A stretch of 64,000 bases of DNA from Phycisphaerales bacterium. Lineage in GTDB: Bacteria; Planctomycetota; Phycisphaerae; Phycisphaerales; UBA1924. The position numbers were made by a program, and so were the translations under genes. Below are positions 45,145-54,087 of this stretch, piece by piece (the first letter of the stretch is position 1; each line of letters opens with the position of its first letter). The notes beneath the pieces were generated by a model, which ran no database searches, had not been told where the DNA came from, and was given only the letters and a program-made list of their open reading frames with translations. The DNA lies in NCBI GenBank assembly GCA_040217175.1, contig JAVJNT010000001.1, positions 248,001 to 312,000 of the forward strand. The letters run 5' to 3'.

Positions 45145-47754
45145 CTAGCGGTTCAGCCGCTGGTTCATCGCGTCCAGACGCTGGCGGTGGATGTCGCGGT
45201 CGGGCTCGATGATGGTGAGGGCCTCGACGTGGTCGCGGGCCCTCGTGAACTCGCCGGCGCGCCAGGCGATGGTGGCAGCCAGCTCGCGGAGCGGCGCGTC
45301 GAAGGGCTCGATCTGCACCGCCCGGCTGGCCTTGGCGAGGGCCTTGTCGGTTTCGTCACGCTGCATGTAGAGGCGGGCGAGCTCGGCCGCGTACGCGCCC
45401 GTGTACTGCGCGCGGGCGTCGAGGTGCTCGAGGTAGCCAATTGTCGTGTCGTCGGCGGGGTCGATGCCGTCTTCGCGGGCGAGCAGGACCAGCATGCGCC
45501 GGGGCTCGTCGGCCACGGGCACGGCCTGGGCCCACCGCGTCAGGATGTCGTGCATCTCGGGCGTGGGTCGGCCGTTGTTGCCCTCGAGGCGGTTGCGCGC
45601 GAGTTCTTCGATGAGCTGCGGGTGGTCGGGGTAGGCCTCGAGCAGCGCCGTCATCGTCGGGGCCTCGTCGCCCGTGTCGTCCTGGTATTGCTGGGCGAGC
45701 TGGTCGAGCGTGGGGTATCGCTCGGGCGGCAGCAGGCCCCAGCCTCGGGCCTGCCGGGCGGCCCAGGCGAGGAACGCTGATTCGAGCTCGTCCTGGTCGA
45801 TCTCGAGTACGCTCTCGAACGCCTCGCGCTGGGTCTGGCCCCGGGCGTAGGCGTCCATGAGGTCGAGCGGCGCCTGCGAGCCGTAGCGCTCGACGAGGTA
45901 CTGGTAGAGCCAGGCCGACTGCGCATACGCGAGGCTGCGGTCGCCGGGTCGCTTGGGCCGGATGAAGCCCAGGCTCAGGTCATCGAGCGCGAACAACGCG
46001 TCCTTTTCGAGGGCCGCCGTCAGCATGCGGGCGCGGTTCTCGTCCCACGGCCCGTCCTCGAGGAACACGGCCTGCGCCTCGGTGAACCAGTGGGGCACGC
46101 GGTTCTTCGTGCGGCTGAGGCCGACCGTGTGCACGTACTCGTGCTGCAAGACGCGGGGCCAGTCATAGCCCTGCGTCGTGCTGCCCGGGTTGGGGCGCGG
46201 CGTCTCCATGGCGATCGCCGGCCCGGTGCTCGCGGCGATGGTGAAGATGTCTGGCATGCCCGTGATGCGCACGGCGAACCAGTCGTGGCTGGGCATGAGG
46301 TCGATGACGGTCTTGCGGTCGGGCTCGTGGTCGAGGCCGTTGTTGACGGCGCCCGTGATGCGGGCGTGGATGTGCTCCATGACGGGCGCCATCTCTTCGG
46401 CCAGCACGGCGTCGGGACCGCTGCGATAGCGGATGGTAAAGTGCTCGGTCTCGATGCGCTCGTAGTTGGCCAGCTCGGTCGCGAGCCGCAGCGTGTTCTT
46501 GGCGCGGACGTTGAAGGGGTCGAGGGTCGTCGCTCGCTCCAGGGCGGCGATGGCGGTCTGGTCCTCGGCGGCCTGCATGGCGAGCAGGCCCAGCTCGATC
46601 CAGGGCTCGGGCCAGGCGGGCTGGCGCGCGGTCGCTTCCTGCAGGTAGGCCATGGCGGGGGCGTACTGGCGCCAGTCGGCCAATTGGCGGCCGGCCTCGT
46701 AGTGGGGCATGGCGCTGCCGGGGGAGAGTTCCTCGAGGGCTGCCAGGAGCTCTTGCTCGGTCTCGGTGTCGCGATAGACGGCGGCGATGGCCAGGCGGAG
46801 CGCCAGCGCGTCGCGCATGGTGGAGTAGTCTGCGAGGAGCTCGTCGACGGCCTCGGCGGCCAGGCGCGGCTCCTTCTGACGGAGCAGCGAGCGCGCGCGG
46901 ATGAGCGCTGCGTCGGGCGAGGTTGCGCCCGGGCGCACGGAGGCGGCGATGCGGTCGAGCTCGTTGGCCACGGCCTCGGCGGCGTCGAAGTTGAACGCGC
47001 GGACGTGGCTCTCGCCCAGAGCGCGCCAGGCCGCGGCGCTGGCTGGATTGAGCGAGAGCGTCTCGAGCAACGCCTCGCGCGCCTGGGGGCGGTTGTCGCG
47101 GGCGTCGAGCAGCTCCGCTTCGGCCAGGCGCGCGGGCCAGTAGAGGCGGTCGAGCTCGTCGCGCACGGTGGCCAGCAGGTTGGCCATCAGGCCATAGTCG
47201 TCGGCGCCCTGCTCGACGCCGACGGTGCGGGCGCGGATGATCAGGACGCGTACGCCTTCGGTGAGTTCTTCGGCACCCTCGGCCCGTTCGCGGGCGAGGC
47301 GGGTCATGGCGATGTCGGTGGTGCGGCGGACCGATTCGAGATCGCCGAGGAGCTCGGACGCCTGTGCGCGCACGCGGAGCGCGCGCATGGTTTGGTCGTC
47401 CTCGATCAGTTCGAGACCCGCCCGCACGTCGCCGCGGAGGATCATCGCCTCAGCCCGGTCGAGCGGGCTTGCGTCGTCGCTGTCGAGTGCCTGGTGGTTG
47501 AGGTCGCCGGCCAGCAACGCGGCGCGGGCCGCGATGGCGGGGTTGGCCAGGTCCTCGGCGGTCCACTGGCCGTGGAAGAGGCGTAGGTCGCGGCGCTCGT
47601 CGTCGGTCAGGTACGTGGCGTCGAGGGCTCGCTCGACGGCGGGCGACAGGCTGATGCCGTCGTCCTGCACCCGGTTCTGGGCGATGGCGAGCCCCGCGGC
47701 CGCCAGAAGGGCGACCAGCATGGTTCTCGGGCTCTTCCGGTGGGCTCGCATCAT
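45145..47754 (-). CDS. Secreted gluzincin metallopeptidase (peptidase MA-like) with TPR repeats
   Basis: An 869-residue exported protein. The signal peptide is MMRAHRKSPRTMLVALLAAA, with cleavage near AIAQ. Residues about 60-400 are TPR-like helix pairs. The peptidase domain has the zinc site HEYVH (His538, Glu539, His542) and the third ligand Glu559 in HWFTEAQAVFLEDG, the layout of the peptidase MA family. Further TPR repeats fill the C-terminus (LYMQRDETDKALAKASRAVQ). The start at 47754 is supported by GGGAGG ten bases upstream; 47778 is an in-frame alternative. It is the last gene of the ruvA-manC-ruvX run. Confidence 0.82.
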   Translation of the reverse strand: MMRAHRKSPRTMLVALLAAAGLAIAQNRVQDDGISLSPAVERALDATYLTDDERRDLRLFHGQWTAEDLANPAIAARAALLAGDLNHQALDSDDASPLDRAEAMILRGDVRAGLELIEDDQTMRALRVRAQASELLGDLESVRRTTDIAMTRLARERAEGAEELTEGVRVLIIRARTVGVEQGADDYGLMANLLATVRDELDRLYWPARLAEAELLDARDNRPQAREALLETLSLNPASAAAWRALGESHVRAFNFDAAEAVANELDRIAASVRPGATSPDAALIRARSLLRQKEPRLAAEAVDELLADYSTMRDALALRLAIAAVYRDTETEQELLAALEELSPGSAMPHYEAGRQLADWRQYAPAMAYLQEATARQPAWPEPWIELGLLAMQAAEDQTAIAALERATTLDPFNVRAKNTLRLATELANYERIETEHFTIRYRSGPDAVLAEEMAPVMEHIHARITGAVNNGLDHEPDRKTVIDLMPSHDWFAVRITGMPDIFTIAASTGPAIAMETPRPNPGSTTQGYDWPRVLQHEYVHTVGLSRTKNRVPHWFTEAQAVFLEDGPWDENRARMLTAALEKDALFALDDLSLGFIRPKRPGDRSLAYAQSAWLYQYLVERYGSQAPLDLMDAYARGQTQREAFESVLEIDQDELESAFLAWAARQARGWGLLPPERYPTLDQLAQQYQDDTGDEAPTMTALLEAYPDHPQLIEELARNRLEGNNGRPTPEMHDILTRWAQAVPVADEPRRMLVLLAREDGIDPADDTTIGYLEHLDARAQYTGAYAAELARLYMQRDETDKALAKASRAVQIEPFDAPLRELAATIAWRAGEFTRARDHVEALTIIEPDRDIHRQRLDAMNQRLNR

Positions 47755-47823
47755 GGGATCAACGCCTCCCGACCCCATGTTCTTCGCCCATCCGGGCCGT
47801 GCGGCTTGCGGGAAAGCGGCTTC

Positions 47824-48771
47824 CTAGGGGCGTTCCCTGCCGGTTGTCGGGGTGCTGAGGCGGGTCTCGTTGACGGTCCAGCCTTCGGGCGGCTCGATGG
47901 TCAGCAGGTCCTCGCGGGGGGCGTCGTTGATCTTCAAGGGGTGCATGAGCTGGACGATCGAGACGTCGCGCGAGTTGGCGTCGACGGTCCGGCTCATGCG
48001 TGGCAGCAGGCGGCCCGAGTCGTCGGCCTTGTACCACAGGCGGATCTCGCTGAACTTCGTGTCAGCACTTGCGCGCCTGGGGACGAGCAGGAGCTGGACC
48101 GAGCCCTCGGCGAAACGCATGAGCCCCTCGGCGACGCGGATCTCGGGCAGGTCGAAGGGGTCGTCGGGGTCGAGGTCGTCGCTGGGCTCGAGGCTCTCGG
48201 TCGCGGGAACCAGCCGCACGTCGTAGCGGCGGAGGATGTCGTCCTTCTGCTGGCCGATGGGCAGCGGGGGGAAGGGGCCGTCGCCGAGCTCGAAGGGGTC
48301 GACGTCCTGGCCTTGCGCAACGATTTCGCGCTTGTTGATCTGCTGCTCGCTGTGGAGCATCTCGGTGAGGAAGCGGCCGTCGAAGGCGATGGTCTGCAGG
48401 GCGCGCTCGTCCTCGAAGTAGCGTTCGCCGACCAGGTAGGTGTCGAAGCTGACGGCGAAGCGGCGGTTGGTCGGGCCACCGTCCGATGGCTCTTGCGCAA
48501 AGGCGATCTGGCCCGTGCGGCGCTTCAGCGCGCCGCCCAGGTCGGTAATGGTCGTGTAGATGATGCCGCTGGTGAAGGTGCGCAGGCCCTCGTCGGCGTC
48601 CTCGAGCGCGGCCAGCACGTCCTCGGCCGCCTCGTACTCGGGCTGGGCCGTGGCGGCCTGGCTCCGCGGCACCGCGACGGAAGATCCAGCCTCTGACTGG
48701 TGGGCACAGGCGAGGGGCCCGCCCACGAGCATCGAGGCGGTCAGAACAACGCTCAGCACGTCCGTGCGCAT
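47824..48771 (-). CDS. Exported protein of unknown function, LolA-like fold possible
   Basis: A 315-residue protein with an N-terminal export signal (VLSVVLTASMLVGGPLACAH). A cysteine follows the core, but the lipobox is imperfect. The mature part resembles the half-barrel LolA/LolB style: short strands such as TGQIAFAQEPSDGG, RRFAVSFDTYLVGERYFED and FDGRFLTEMLHSEQQINKRE, then KFSEIRLWYKADDSGRLLPR. That pattern is common among planctomycete outer-membrane-sorting-like proteins, but the assignment is tentative. It lies 4 bases after ruvX and 69 bases before the metallopeptidase gene. Confidence 0.65.
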   Translation of the reverse strand: MRTDVLSVVLTASMLVGGPLACAHQSEAGSSVAVPRSQAATAQPEYEAAEDVLAALEDADEGLRTFTSGIIYTTITDLGGALKRRTGQIAFAQEPSDGGPTNRRFAVSFDTYLVGERYFEDERALQTIAFDGRFLTEMLHSEQQINKREIVAQGQDVDPFELGDGPFPPLPIGQQKDDILRRYDVRLVPATESLEPSDDLDPDDPFDLPEIRVAEGLMRFAEGSVQLLLVPRRASADTKFSEIRLWYKADDSGRLLPRMSRTVDANSRDVSIVQLMHPLKINDAPREDLLTIEPPEGWTVNETRLSTPTTGRERP

Positions 48772-48775
48772 GGTC

Positions 48776-49312
48776 TTACGTCCCTTCTTCCCCCACGCGG
48801 TCATCATTGGGATGCGCTCCTGGGTTCTTGCCTTCATCGGCATCGTTGGCCTCCGGGGCCCTCAGGCGATCGAGGAACCCCTGGAGGAGTGCGGCAGCCG
48901 CGATCGAGTCGCGCCGTCGTTTCTTCTGGAGGTGGGTCAGTCCCGAGCCGCCCATGGCCCAGTCGGCCTGCTTGCTGGTCAGGCGTTCGTCGGCGAGGTG
49001 TACGGTGCGGCCGAGCGTGGTCCCAAGCCTCTCGGCGAAGACTCTGGCTTTCTTGCTGCGGTCGCTCTCTCGGCCGTCGAGGTGCAGGGGCAGGCCCACG
49101 ACCAGCTCGAGGCGAGGGCTCTTGCCGTACTCACGGGCGACTTCCTTCTCGATCGCGTTGATGAGCTTCTCGCCGCCCTCGTGTTCGATGGGGATCTCGA
49201 GGGTCTTCCACGGCGAGGCGACGTTGGTGTGGTCGTCGCCCACGGCCAGGCCGGTGCGGCGGTCGCCCAGGTCGATGGCGATGTAGCGCGTGATGGCGGG
49301 GCCGAAGCCCAT
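48776..49312 (-). CDS. ruvX: Holliday junction resolvase-like protein (YqgF/RuvX)
   Basis: RNase H-fold nuclease of 178 residues implicated in pre-16S rRNA processing and possibly recombination. The N-terminal acid is in RYIAIDLGDRRTGLAVGD. The second is in LVVGLPLHLDGRESDRSKKA, and the family block VHLADERLTSKQAD is present, followed by RRRDSIAAAALLQGFLD with the last acid. A 30-residue polar tail extends beyond the usual length. The ATG at 49312 shares its first base with the manC stop (TAATG), so translation is coupled. Confidence 0.9.
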   Translation of the reverse strand: MGFGPAITRYIAIDLGDRRTGLAVGDDHTNVASPWKTLEIPIEHEGGEKLINAIEKEVAREYGKSPRLELVVGLPLHLDGRESDRSKKARVFAERLGTTLGRTVHLADERLTSKQADWAMGGSGLTHLQKKRRRDSIAAAALLQGFLDRLRAPEANDADEGKNPGAHPNDDRVGEEGT

Positions 49313-50457
49313 TACATCAGCGTCTCGGGCAGCGTCGCGTGCAGGTCCTTCAGCGCTTCGGCCCGGGCGCTGGGCATGATCAGCGTGGCGCCCCTCGTGT
49401 GCACGACGACCATGTCCTCGCAGCCCAGCAGGGCGATGGTGTGGCCCGGCTCGTTGTTCACGACGAGGTTGCCGCTGCTCTGGTGTGCGATGGCGCTGGC
49501 GTCCTCGGCGATCGGGGCGACGCGGTTCTCGCTCGGGTCGGCCGAGAGCGTCGCGGCGTAGCTGGCCCACGAGCCGACGTCGAGCCACGAGACGTCCATG
49601 CGCAGCGTGGCGACGGAGATGGCGCCGCCGACGGCGTTCTTCGCGGCGTGCGTGGTCGCCGGCTCCATCACGGCGTAGTCGACGCTCTTCTTGGGAAGCT
49701 CGGGATACACGCGGTGCAGCACGGCGTCGCGGTCCTCGGTGTCCCAGGCGCGGGCGATCTCCATCAGGCCGTTGTGGGAGGCGGGCAGGAAGCTCTTCAG
49801 GCAATCGAGGAACGTCTGGGCCTTCCACACGAACATGCCGCTGTTCCAGCCGTAGACGCCTTCCTTGATGTACTGCTTGGCGGTCGCCTCGTCGGGCTTT
49901 TCGACGAACTTCTCGACGTGGTAGCCCAGGTCGCTGGTGCCCTCGATTGCGCCGGCACGCTTGACGTAGCCGTAGCCGGTGGCGGGATGGGTTGGTTCGA
50001 TGGAGAACGTGACGAGCGTGCGGGGCTCGCGCTCGACCAGTTCGAAGCCCTGCCGGACGACCTCCTGGAACGTCGCGACCGGCTCGATGACGTGGTCGGC
50101 CGTCATGACGCAGAACGACGCCTGCGGGTCCTTGCTCGCGAGCACGGCGGCCGTCAGCCCCACGGCATTCACGGTGTCACGCCCGACGGGCTCGCCCAGG
50201 ATCTGGTCCTTCGAGAGCGAGGACAGCACGGCCGCGACGTCGTCGCGGTAGCGTTCGAGCGTGCAGACGAGGAGGTTCTTCTCGGGCACCAGGCCGTCGA
50301 GCCGCCCGGCCGACACTTCGATCAGGCTCCGCGGCGTCGAGCGGCCGGGTTCGGCCAGGAAGCGCAGGAGCTGCTTCGGTTGCGCCTTGCGGCTCATGGG
50401 CCACAGGCGCGTGCCCGAGCCCCCGGCCATAACCATCGCGTAGCGGTGTGCGTCCAT
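49312..50457 (-). CDS. manC: Mannose-1-phosphate guanylyltransferase
   Basis: Makes GDP-mannose from mannose 1-phosphate and GTP for glycan synthesis. It has 381 residues, the single-domain form without the C-terminal isomerase domain of bifunctional ManC. The nucleotide-binding start is MVMAGGSGTRLWPMSRKAQP and the catalytic region is VMTADHVIEP. FVEKPDEATAKQYIKEGVYGWNSGMFVWK and its neighbours, written here in part, carry the FVEKP signature. SVDYAVMEPA and MDVSWLDVGSW complete the family set. It follows ruvA by 33 bases. Confidence 0.92.
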   Translation of the reverse strand: MDAHRYAMVMAGGSGTRLWPMSRKAQPKQLLRFLAEPGRSTPRSLIEVSAGRLDGLVPEKNLLVCTLERYRDDVAAVLSSLSKDQILGEPVGRDTVNAVGLTAAVLASKDPQASFCVMTADHVIEPVATFQEVVRQGFELVEREPRTLVTFSIEPTHPATGYGYVKRAGAIEGTSDLGYHVEKFVEKPDEATAKQYIKEGVYGWNSGMFVWKAQTFLDCLKSFLPASHNGLMEIARAWDTEDRDAVLHRVYPELPKKSVDYAVMEPATTHAAKNAVGGAISVATLRMDVSWLDVGSWASYAATLSADPSENRVAPIAEDASAIAHQSSGNLVVNNEPGHTIALLGCEDMVVVHTRGATLIMPSARAEALKDLHATLPETLM

Positions 50458-50490
50458 CGAGGCACCGTATGCCGCGCTGCCGGGAGCGTC

Positions 50491-51114
50491 TCAGAGCGAG
50501 AGTGCGAGCGATACGAGCTCGGACGCCTCGACGTCCTTTGCATTCCGCTTCTGCCGCGCGAGCGTGACCTTGCGCGACGCTTCGGCGGGCTGCTCGCCCA
50601 GCGCGATGAGGGCGCGCACGGCATCCTCGGCCTGCGGGTCGCTCGGCGCGGCCTTCACTTCGACGGACGATTCCATCTCTTCGATCGCGAGCTTGTCGCG
50701 GAAGGCCTGGCCGAGTTCCTCGACCAGCGTCTTGGCGAGCTTGGCGCCGATCTCGGGCAGGCGCTTCAGGCCGACCTCGTCGCCCCGCGCGATCATGGCG
50801 GCGACCTGCGTGGGGGGCTCGGCGAGCGCGCGCAGGGCCTTGCGGTGGCCGAGGCCCCTGATCTGCGTCATCGCCTCGTAGACCTCGCGGTCGGCGGCGG
50901 TCGCGAAGCCGAAGAGGCGGGGGAGGAAGGTGGCGCCCTGGTTGGGGCTCTCCAGGACGTGCACGGTAGAGAGTTGCACGGTGGCGCCAACCCTGCCGAT
51001 CTGGCCATCGAGGTAGGGCGGCAGCAGCACGTCATACGACACACCAGAGGCGGTGGCGATCGTTGCCTTGCCCTTCTGGATGTCCGCGATGGTGCCATGG
51101 AGGTGCGCGATCAT
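50491..51114 (-). CDS. ruvA: Holliday junction branch migration protein RuvA
   Basis: Tetrameric protein of 207 residues that grips Holliday junctions and guides RuvB. Domain I is the OB-fold (MIAHLHGTIADIQKGKATIA, ATVQLSTVHVLESPNQGATF). Domain II has two helix-hairpin-helix motifs (MTQIRGLGHRKALRALAE and LKRLPEIGAKLAKTLVEELG). Domain III at the C-terminus (about residues 160-207) would contact RuvB. ruvB and ruvC are not in the window; instead manC and ruvX follow. The 21-bp repeat array lies upstream. Confidence 0.93.
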   Translation of the reverse strand: MIAHLHGTIADIQKGKATIATASGVSYDVLLPPYLDGQIGRVGATVQLSTVHVLESPNQGATFLPRLFGFATAADREVYEAMTQIRGLGHRKALRALAEPPTQVAAMIARGDEVGLKRLPEIGAKLAKTLVEELGQAFRDKLAIEEMESSVEVKAAPSDPQAEDAVRALIALGEQPAEASRKVTLARQKRNAKDVEASELVSLALSL

Positions 51115-51583
51115 GGATGGGGTCCCCTCTGTGGCATCCGTGCCGGATCAGGATATCCGCGGCGAGGCGCGGATGATGCGGTTTTCGGACGCGACGGTGG
51201 CGTCCATGGCGTGCGTTGTTTCTGTCACGGCTTCCGTGATGGAAGCGTTGGTGGTCGTGAAGGAAACCATGGGAGCCATGAAGGGAAGCACAACAACCAT
51301 GATGGGAACAACAGCCGTCATGTCGGGATGCGCAGGAGCCATGATGGGAACCACGGTCACGATGATGCAAAGCGCAGCTCCCATGCTGGACGCCACGGGG
51401 CCCATCACGAATATCACAGGTCCGAGCGCGCGCAACGCACGGGCTGCGCTGCGCGATCCTGGGGCCGCGATGGACTCCGCGAGCCCGTGAGGCGCACGCA
51501 TGAGCTCCGATGCCTCGCCGATTCCTGCGTGCGACGAGCCTTCGGCGGCCTCCACCGGGTGTTGGGAGCCCTAGAAACCCGCC
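51115..51583. other. 469-bp region between ruvA and a divergent gene, holding the second 21-bp array
   Basis: No gene is firmly supported. A plus-strand frame (51112-51490) and a minus-strand frame (51148-51555) both span the repeats, and neither has a good ribosome site or known domain. The promoter of ruvA should lie at the left end and that of the plus-strand zinc-ribbon gene at the right, but no clear boxes were found. Confidence 0.45.
51194..51424. repeat. Second array of degenerate 21-bp tandem repeats
   Basis: About eleven contiguous units start at 51194, 51215, 51236, 51257, 51278, 51299, 51320, 51341, 51362, 51383 and 51404. The best-kept units (51278-51361) begin ATGATGGGAAC or ATGAAGGGAAG. 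In the plus frame they give the heptapeptide M-M/x-G-T/S-T-x-x. In the minus frame they read as hydrophobic heptads (VPIMAPA, LPFMAPM). The period equals that of the array at 23333-23542, though the sequence differs. Whether it is translated is undecided. Confidence 0.75.
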
Positions 51584-52336
51584 ATGCAAGGCGGAGCCCC
51601 ATCCCCGCAAGCCAGCCTCACGCGCCAGGTCCTGGTGGTGGTTCTCGTCCTGGGCATGGTCCTTGCCCTGGTTGCCGGGGCCTTCGCGCCGGCCCTGCCG
51701 GGCAGCGCCGTCGTCACGCGGGTGGGGACGCTGGTCGTCGGTGCCCTCTGCGCCCTCGGGCTCATCGTCCTCTTGCGTCCGCGCGGCTCTGCCGACATGC
51801 CTGGGGCCAGACCCCACTGCCCCCAGTGCGGACAGGACCTGACCGAAGTCCGAGCCGGGGTCAGCGGACGCACGACCTGCCCTGCGTGCGAGATGACCTG
51901 GGCCCTGCCGCGCGACCGCGCGGTATGGGAGAAGGACGCGTCGGCCCCGGCGATCGAGGGTTCGGGCGCGGCGGTGCCCGGTCCGGGCCCTGTCGCCGGA
52001 CGCGTCGGCGGGGCGCGGTCGAGCCGCAGGGCCCGGCGTCGCGTCGCGGCCCGGTGGACGGTGATCTTCTTTGTCTACTTCTTCGTGGCCGCCCTCGTGG
52101 TCCCATTTGGCTGGTACTTCGTGCCCTCGATGAGCGTGCAGCACGCCATCAACGCCGCCCTGGTGATCGGCTTCCTTCTTCCGGGCATCATCGTGGTCGC
52201 GGGCGTCTTTGCCTGGCTCCGCGCGGGTCGCGCCTCGATCGCCCAGCCCTGCCCATCGTGCGGCTACGACCTGACCGGCCTGGACCGCACCAGACCCGGG
52301 GGCGCAGCGTGTCCCGGGTGCGGGGCGGGGGTGTGA
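51584..52336 (+). CDS. Membrane protein with two zinc ribbons
   Basis: A 250-residue protein. It has two membrane helices near the N-terminus (QVLVVVLVLGMVLALVAGAF, LVVGALCALGLIVLLRP), a first zinc ribbon (CPQCGQDLTE to CPAC, about residues 80-103) and a Pro/Gly/Arg linker. Two more helices follow (WTVIFFVYFFVAALVVPFGW, ALVIGFLLPGIIVVAGVFAW). A second ribbon closes the chain (CPSCGYDLTGLD to CPGCGAGV). Such ribbon tails are frequent on planctomycete membrane proteins; their function is unknown. The ATG at 51584 begins the protein-like sequence. It converges with hutU, 23 bases apart. Confidence 0.75.
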   Translation: MQGGAPSPQASLTRQVLVVVLVLGMVLALVAGAFAPALPGSAVVTRVGTLVVGALCALGLIVLLRPRGSADMPGARPHCPQCGQDLTEVRAGVSGRTTCPACEMTWALPRDRAVWEKDASAPAIEGSGAAVPGPGPVAGRVGGARSSRRARRRVAARWTVIFFVYFFVAALVVPFGWYFVPSMSVQHAINAALVIGFLLPGIIVVAGVFAWLRAGRASIAQPCPSCGYDLTGLDRTRPGGAACPGCGAGV

Positions 52337-52359
52337 CCTATGGGCCGGTCGACGGATGG

Positions 52360-54081
52360 CTACGCCATCGGGATGTCAACCCTCAGGTCCGAAGCGCACT
52401 TCTTCGCATCCGCGTAGCCCGCATCCGCATGCCGGAAGACGCCCATCATGGGGTCGTTGGTTAGCACGCGCTCCAGGCGTCGCGCCGCCTGAGGCGTTCC
52501 GTCCGCCACGATGACCTGGCCGGCGTGCTGGGAGAATCCGATGCCCACGCCGCCGCCGTGGTGGAAGCTGGTCCAGCTTGCGCCGCTCGCGATGTTCACG
52601 GCGAAGTTCAGCAGCGACCAGTCGCTCACGGCATCGGTGCCGTCCTTCATGGCCTCGGTCTCGCGGTTGGGGCTGGTCACGCTGCCGCAGTCCAGATGAT
52701 CGCGGCCGATGACGATGGGTGCGCTCACCTTGCCCGACTTGACGAGGTCGTTGAAGATCAGGCCGGCCTTGTCGCGCTCGCCCAGGCCCAGCCAGCAGAT
52801 GCGGGCGGGCAGGCCCTGCCAGCCGAAGCGCGGGGCGCAGTTTTCGAAGTCGCCGGCTTGCAGCGCGTCGGGGTTGGCGTGGCAGCCGAGGATCCAGTCG
52901 TGCAGGCGGGCGTTGTAGTCGTTGGCGTCGCGCGGGAAGGCGTCGAGGATGGCCTTGTCGGTGACGTAGATGTCCTCCGGATCTCCCGAGAGGGCGACCC
53001 ACCGGAAGGGCCCGCGGCCCAGGCAGAACTGGGGGCGGATGAAGGCGGGGACGAAGCCGGGAAAGTCGAAGGCGTTCTCGACGCCCGTGTCCTTGGCGCG
53101 CTGGCGGATGTTGTTGCCGTAGTCGAAGGTGATGGCGCCGCGCTGCTGGAGCTCGAGCATGGCGCGCACGTGGCGGGCCATGCTGGAAAGGGAGAGCTTC
53201 TGGTAGGCGTCGGGGTCGTCCTGGCGCGCCTGCCTGGCCTGCTCGAACGCGTACTCGATGGGCGTGTAGCCCTCGAGCGGGTCGTGGGCGCTCGTCTGGT
53301 CGGTGAGTGCGTCGACCGTTTCGTTGCGCTCGATCAGGCGCTCGAGCAGCTCGATGGCATTGCACTCGACGCCGATGCTCCTGGCGTCGCCGAGCTTCTT
53401 ACACTCGAGGGCCCGATCGATCGCGGCGTCGATGCCATCCACGATTTCGTCGAGGTACTTGTCGTGCTGGCGTTTCTTCAGGCGGGAGAGGTCGACGTCG
53501 GCGATGAGGCACACGCCGCCGCACAGCGTGACGGCCAGCGGCTGGGCGCCGCCCATGCCGCCGCAGCCAGCGGTGACGCAGAGCCTGCCCTTCAGGGTTC
53601 CGCCGAAGTGGTCGCGGGCGCACTGGGCGAAGGTCTCGTACGTCCCCTGCAGGATGCCCTGCGTGCCGATGTAGATCCAGCTTCCCGCGGTCATCTGACC
53701 GAACATCATGAGCCCGGCCTTCTCGAGTTCGTCAAAGTGCTCCTGGGTTGCCCAGTGGGGCACGAGGTTGCTGTTGGCGATGAGCACGCGGGGGGCGTCT
53801 TCGTGCGTGCGGACGACGCCGACGGGCTTGCCGCTCTGCACGAGCAGGGTCTCGTCTGTCTCAAGCCGCTTGAGCGTGGCGATGATGGCCTCGTAGCTGG
53901 GCCAATTGCGGGCCGCCCGGCCGCGGCCGCCGTAGACCACCAGGTCCTCGGGCCGCTCGGCGACCTCTGGGTCGAGGTTGTTCATGAGCATGCGCATGGC
54001 GGCCTCGGCCTGCCAGGTCTTGCAGGTCTTGGTCGAGCCACGCGGGGCGCGGATGGCGGTGGGCGTCGTCGTGGTCGTCAT
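52360..54081 (-). CDS. hutU: Urocanate hydratase
   Basis: Second enzyme of histidine catabolism, turning urocanate into imidazolone propionate with tightly bound NAD+. It has 573 residues. Conserved parts are [20 protein letters not shown], the NAD-binding [20 protein letters not shown] and the C-terminal active-site region [20 protein letters not shown] followed by [20 protein letters not shown]. It follows hutH by 6 bases and so forms an operon with it. hutI and the last steps are not in the window. Confidence 0.95.
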   Translation of the reverse strand: MTTTTTPTAIRAPRGSTKTCKTWQAEAAMRMLMNNLDPEVAERPEDLVVYGGRGRAARNWPSYEAIIATLKRLETDETLLVQSGKPVGVVRTHEDAPRVLIANSNLVPHWATQEHFDELEKAGLMMFGQMTAGSWIYIGTQGILQGTYETFAQCARDHFGGTLKGRLCVTAGCGGMGGAQPLAVTLCGGVCLIADVDLSRLKKRQHDKYLDEIVDGIDAAIDRALECKKLGDARSIGVECNAIELLERLIERNETVDALTDQTSAHDPLEGYTPIEYAFEQARQARQDDPDAYQKLSLSSMARHVRAMLELQQRGAITFDYGNNIRQRAKDTGVENAFDFPGFVPAFIRPQFCLGRGPFRWVALSGDPEDIYVTDKAILDAFPRDANDYNARLHDWILGCHANPDALQAGDFENCAPRFGWQGLPARICWLGLGERDKAGLIFNDLVKSGKVSAPIVIGRDHLDCGSVTSPNRETEAMKDGTDAVSDWSLLNFAVNIASGASWTSFHHGGGVGIGFSQHAGQVIVADGTPQAARRLERVLTNDPMMGVFRHADAGYADAKKCASDLRVDIPMA

Positions 54082-54087
54082 AGCGGA

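Noticed and set aside
49339-52464. A 1041-codon plus-strand open frame across manC and ruvA
   Set aside because: It is antisense to well-recognised genes and crosses the repeat array and part of the zinc-ribbon gene in another frame.
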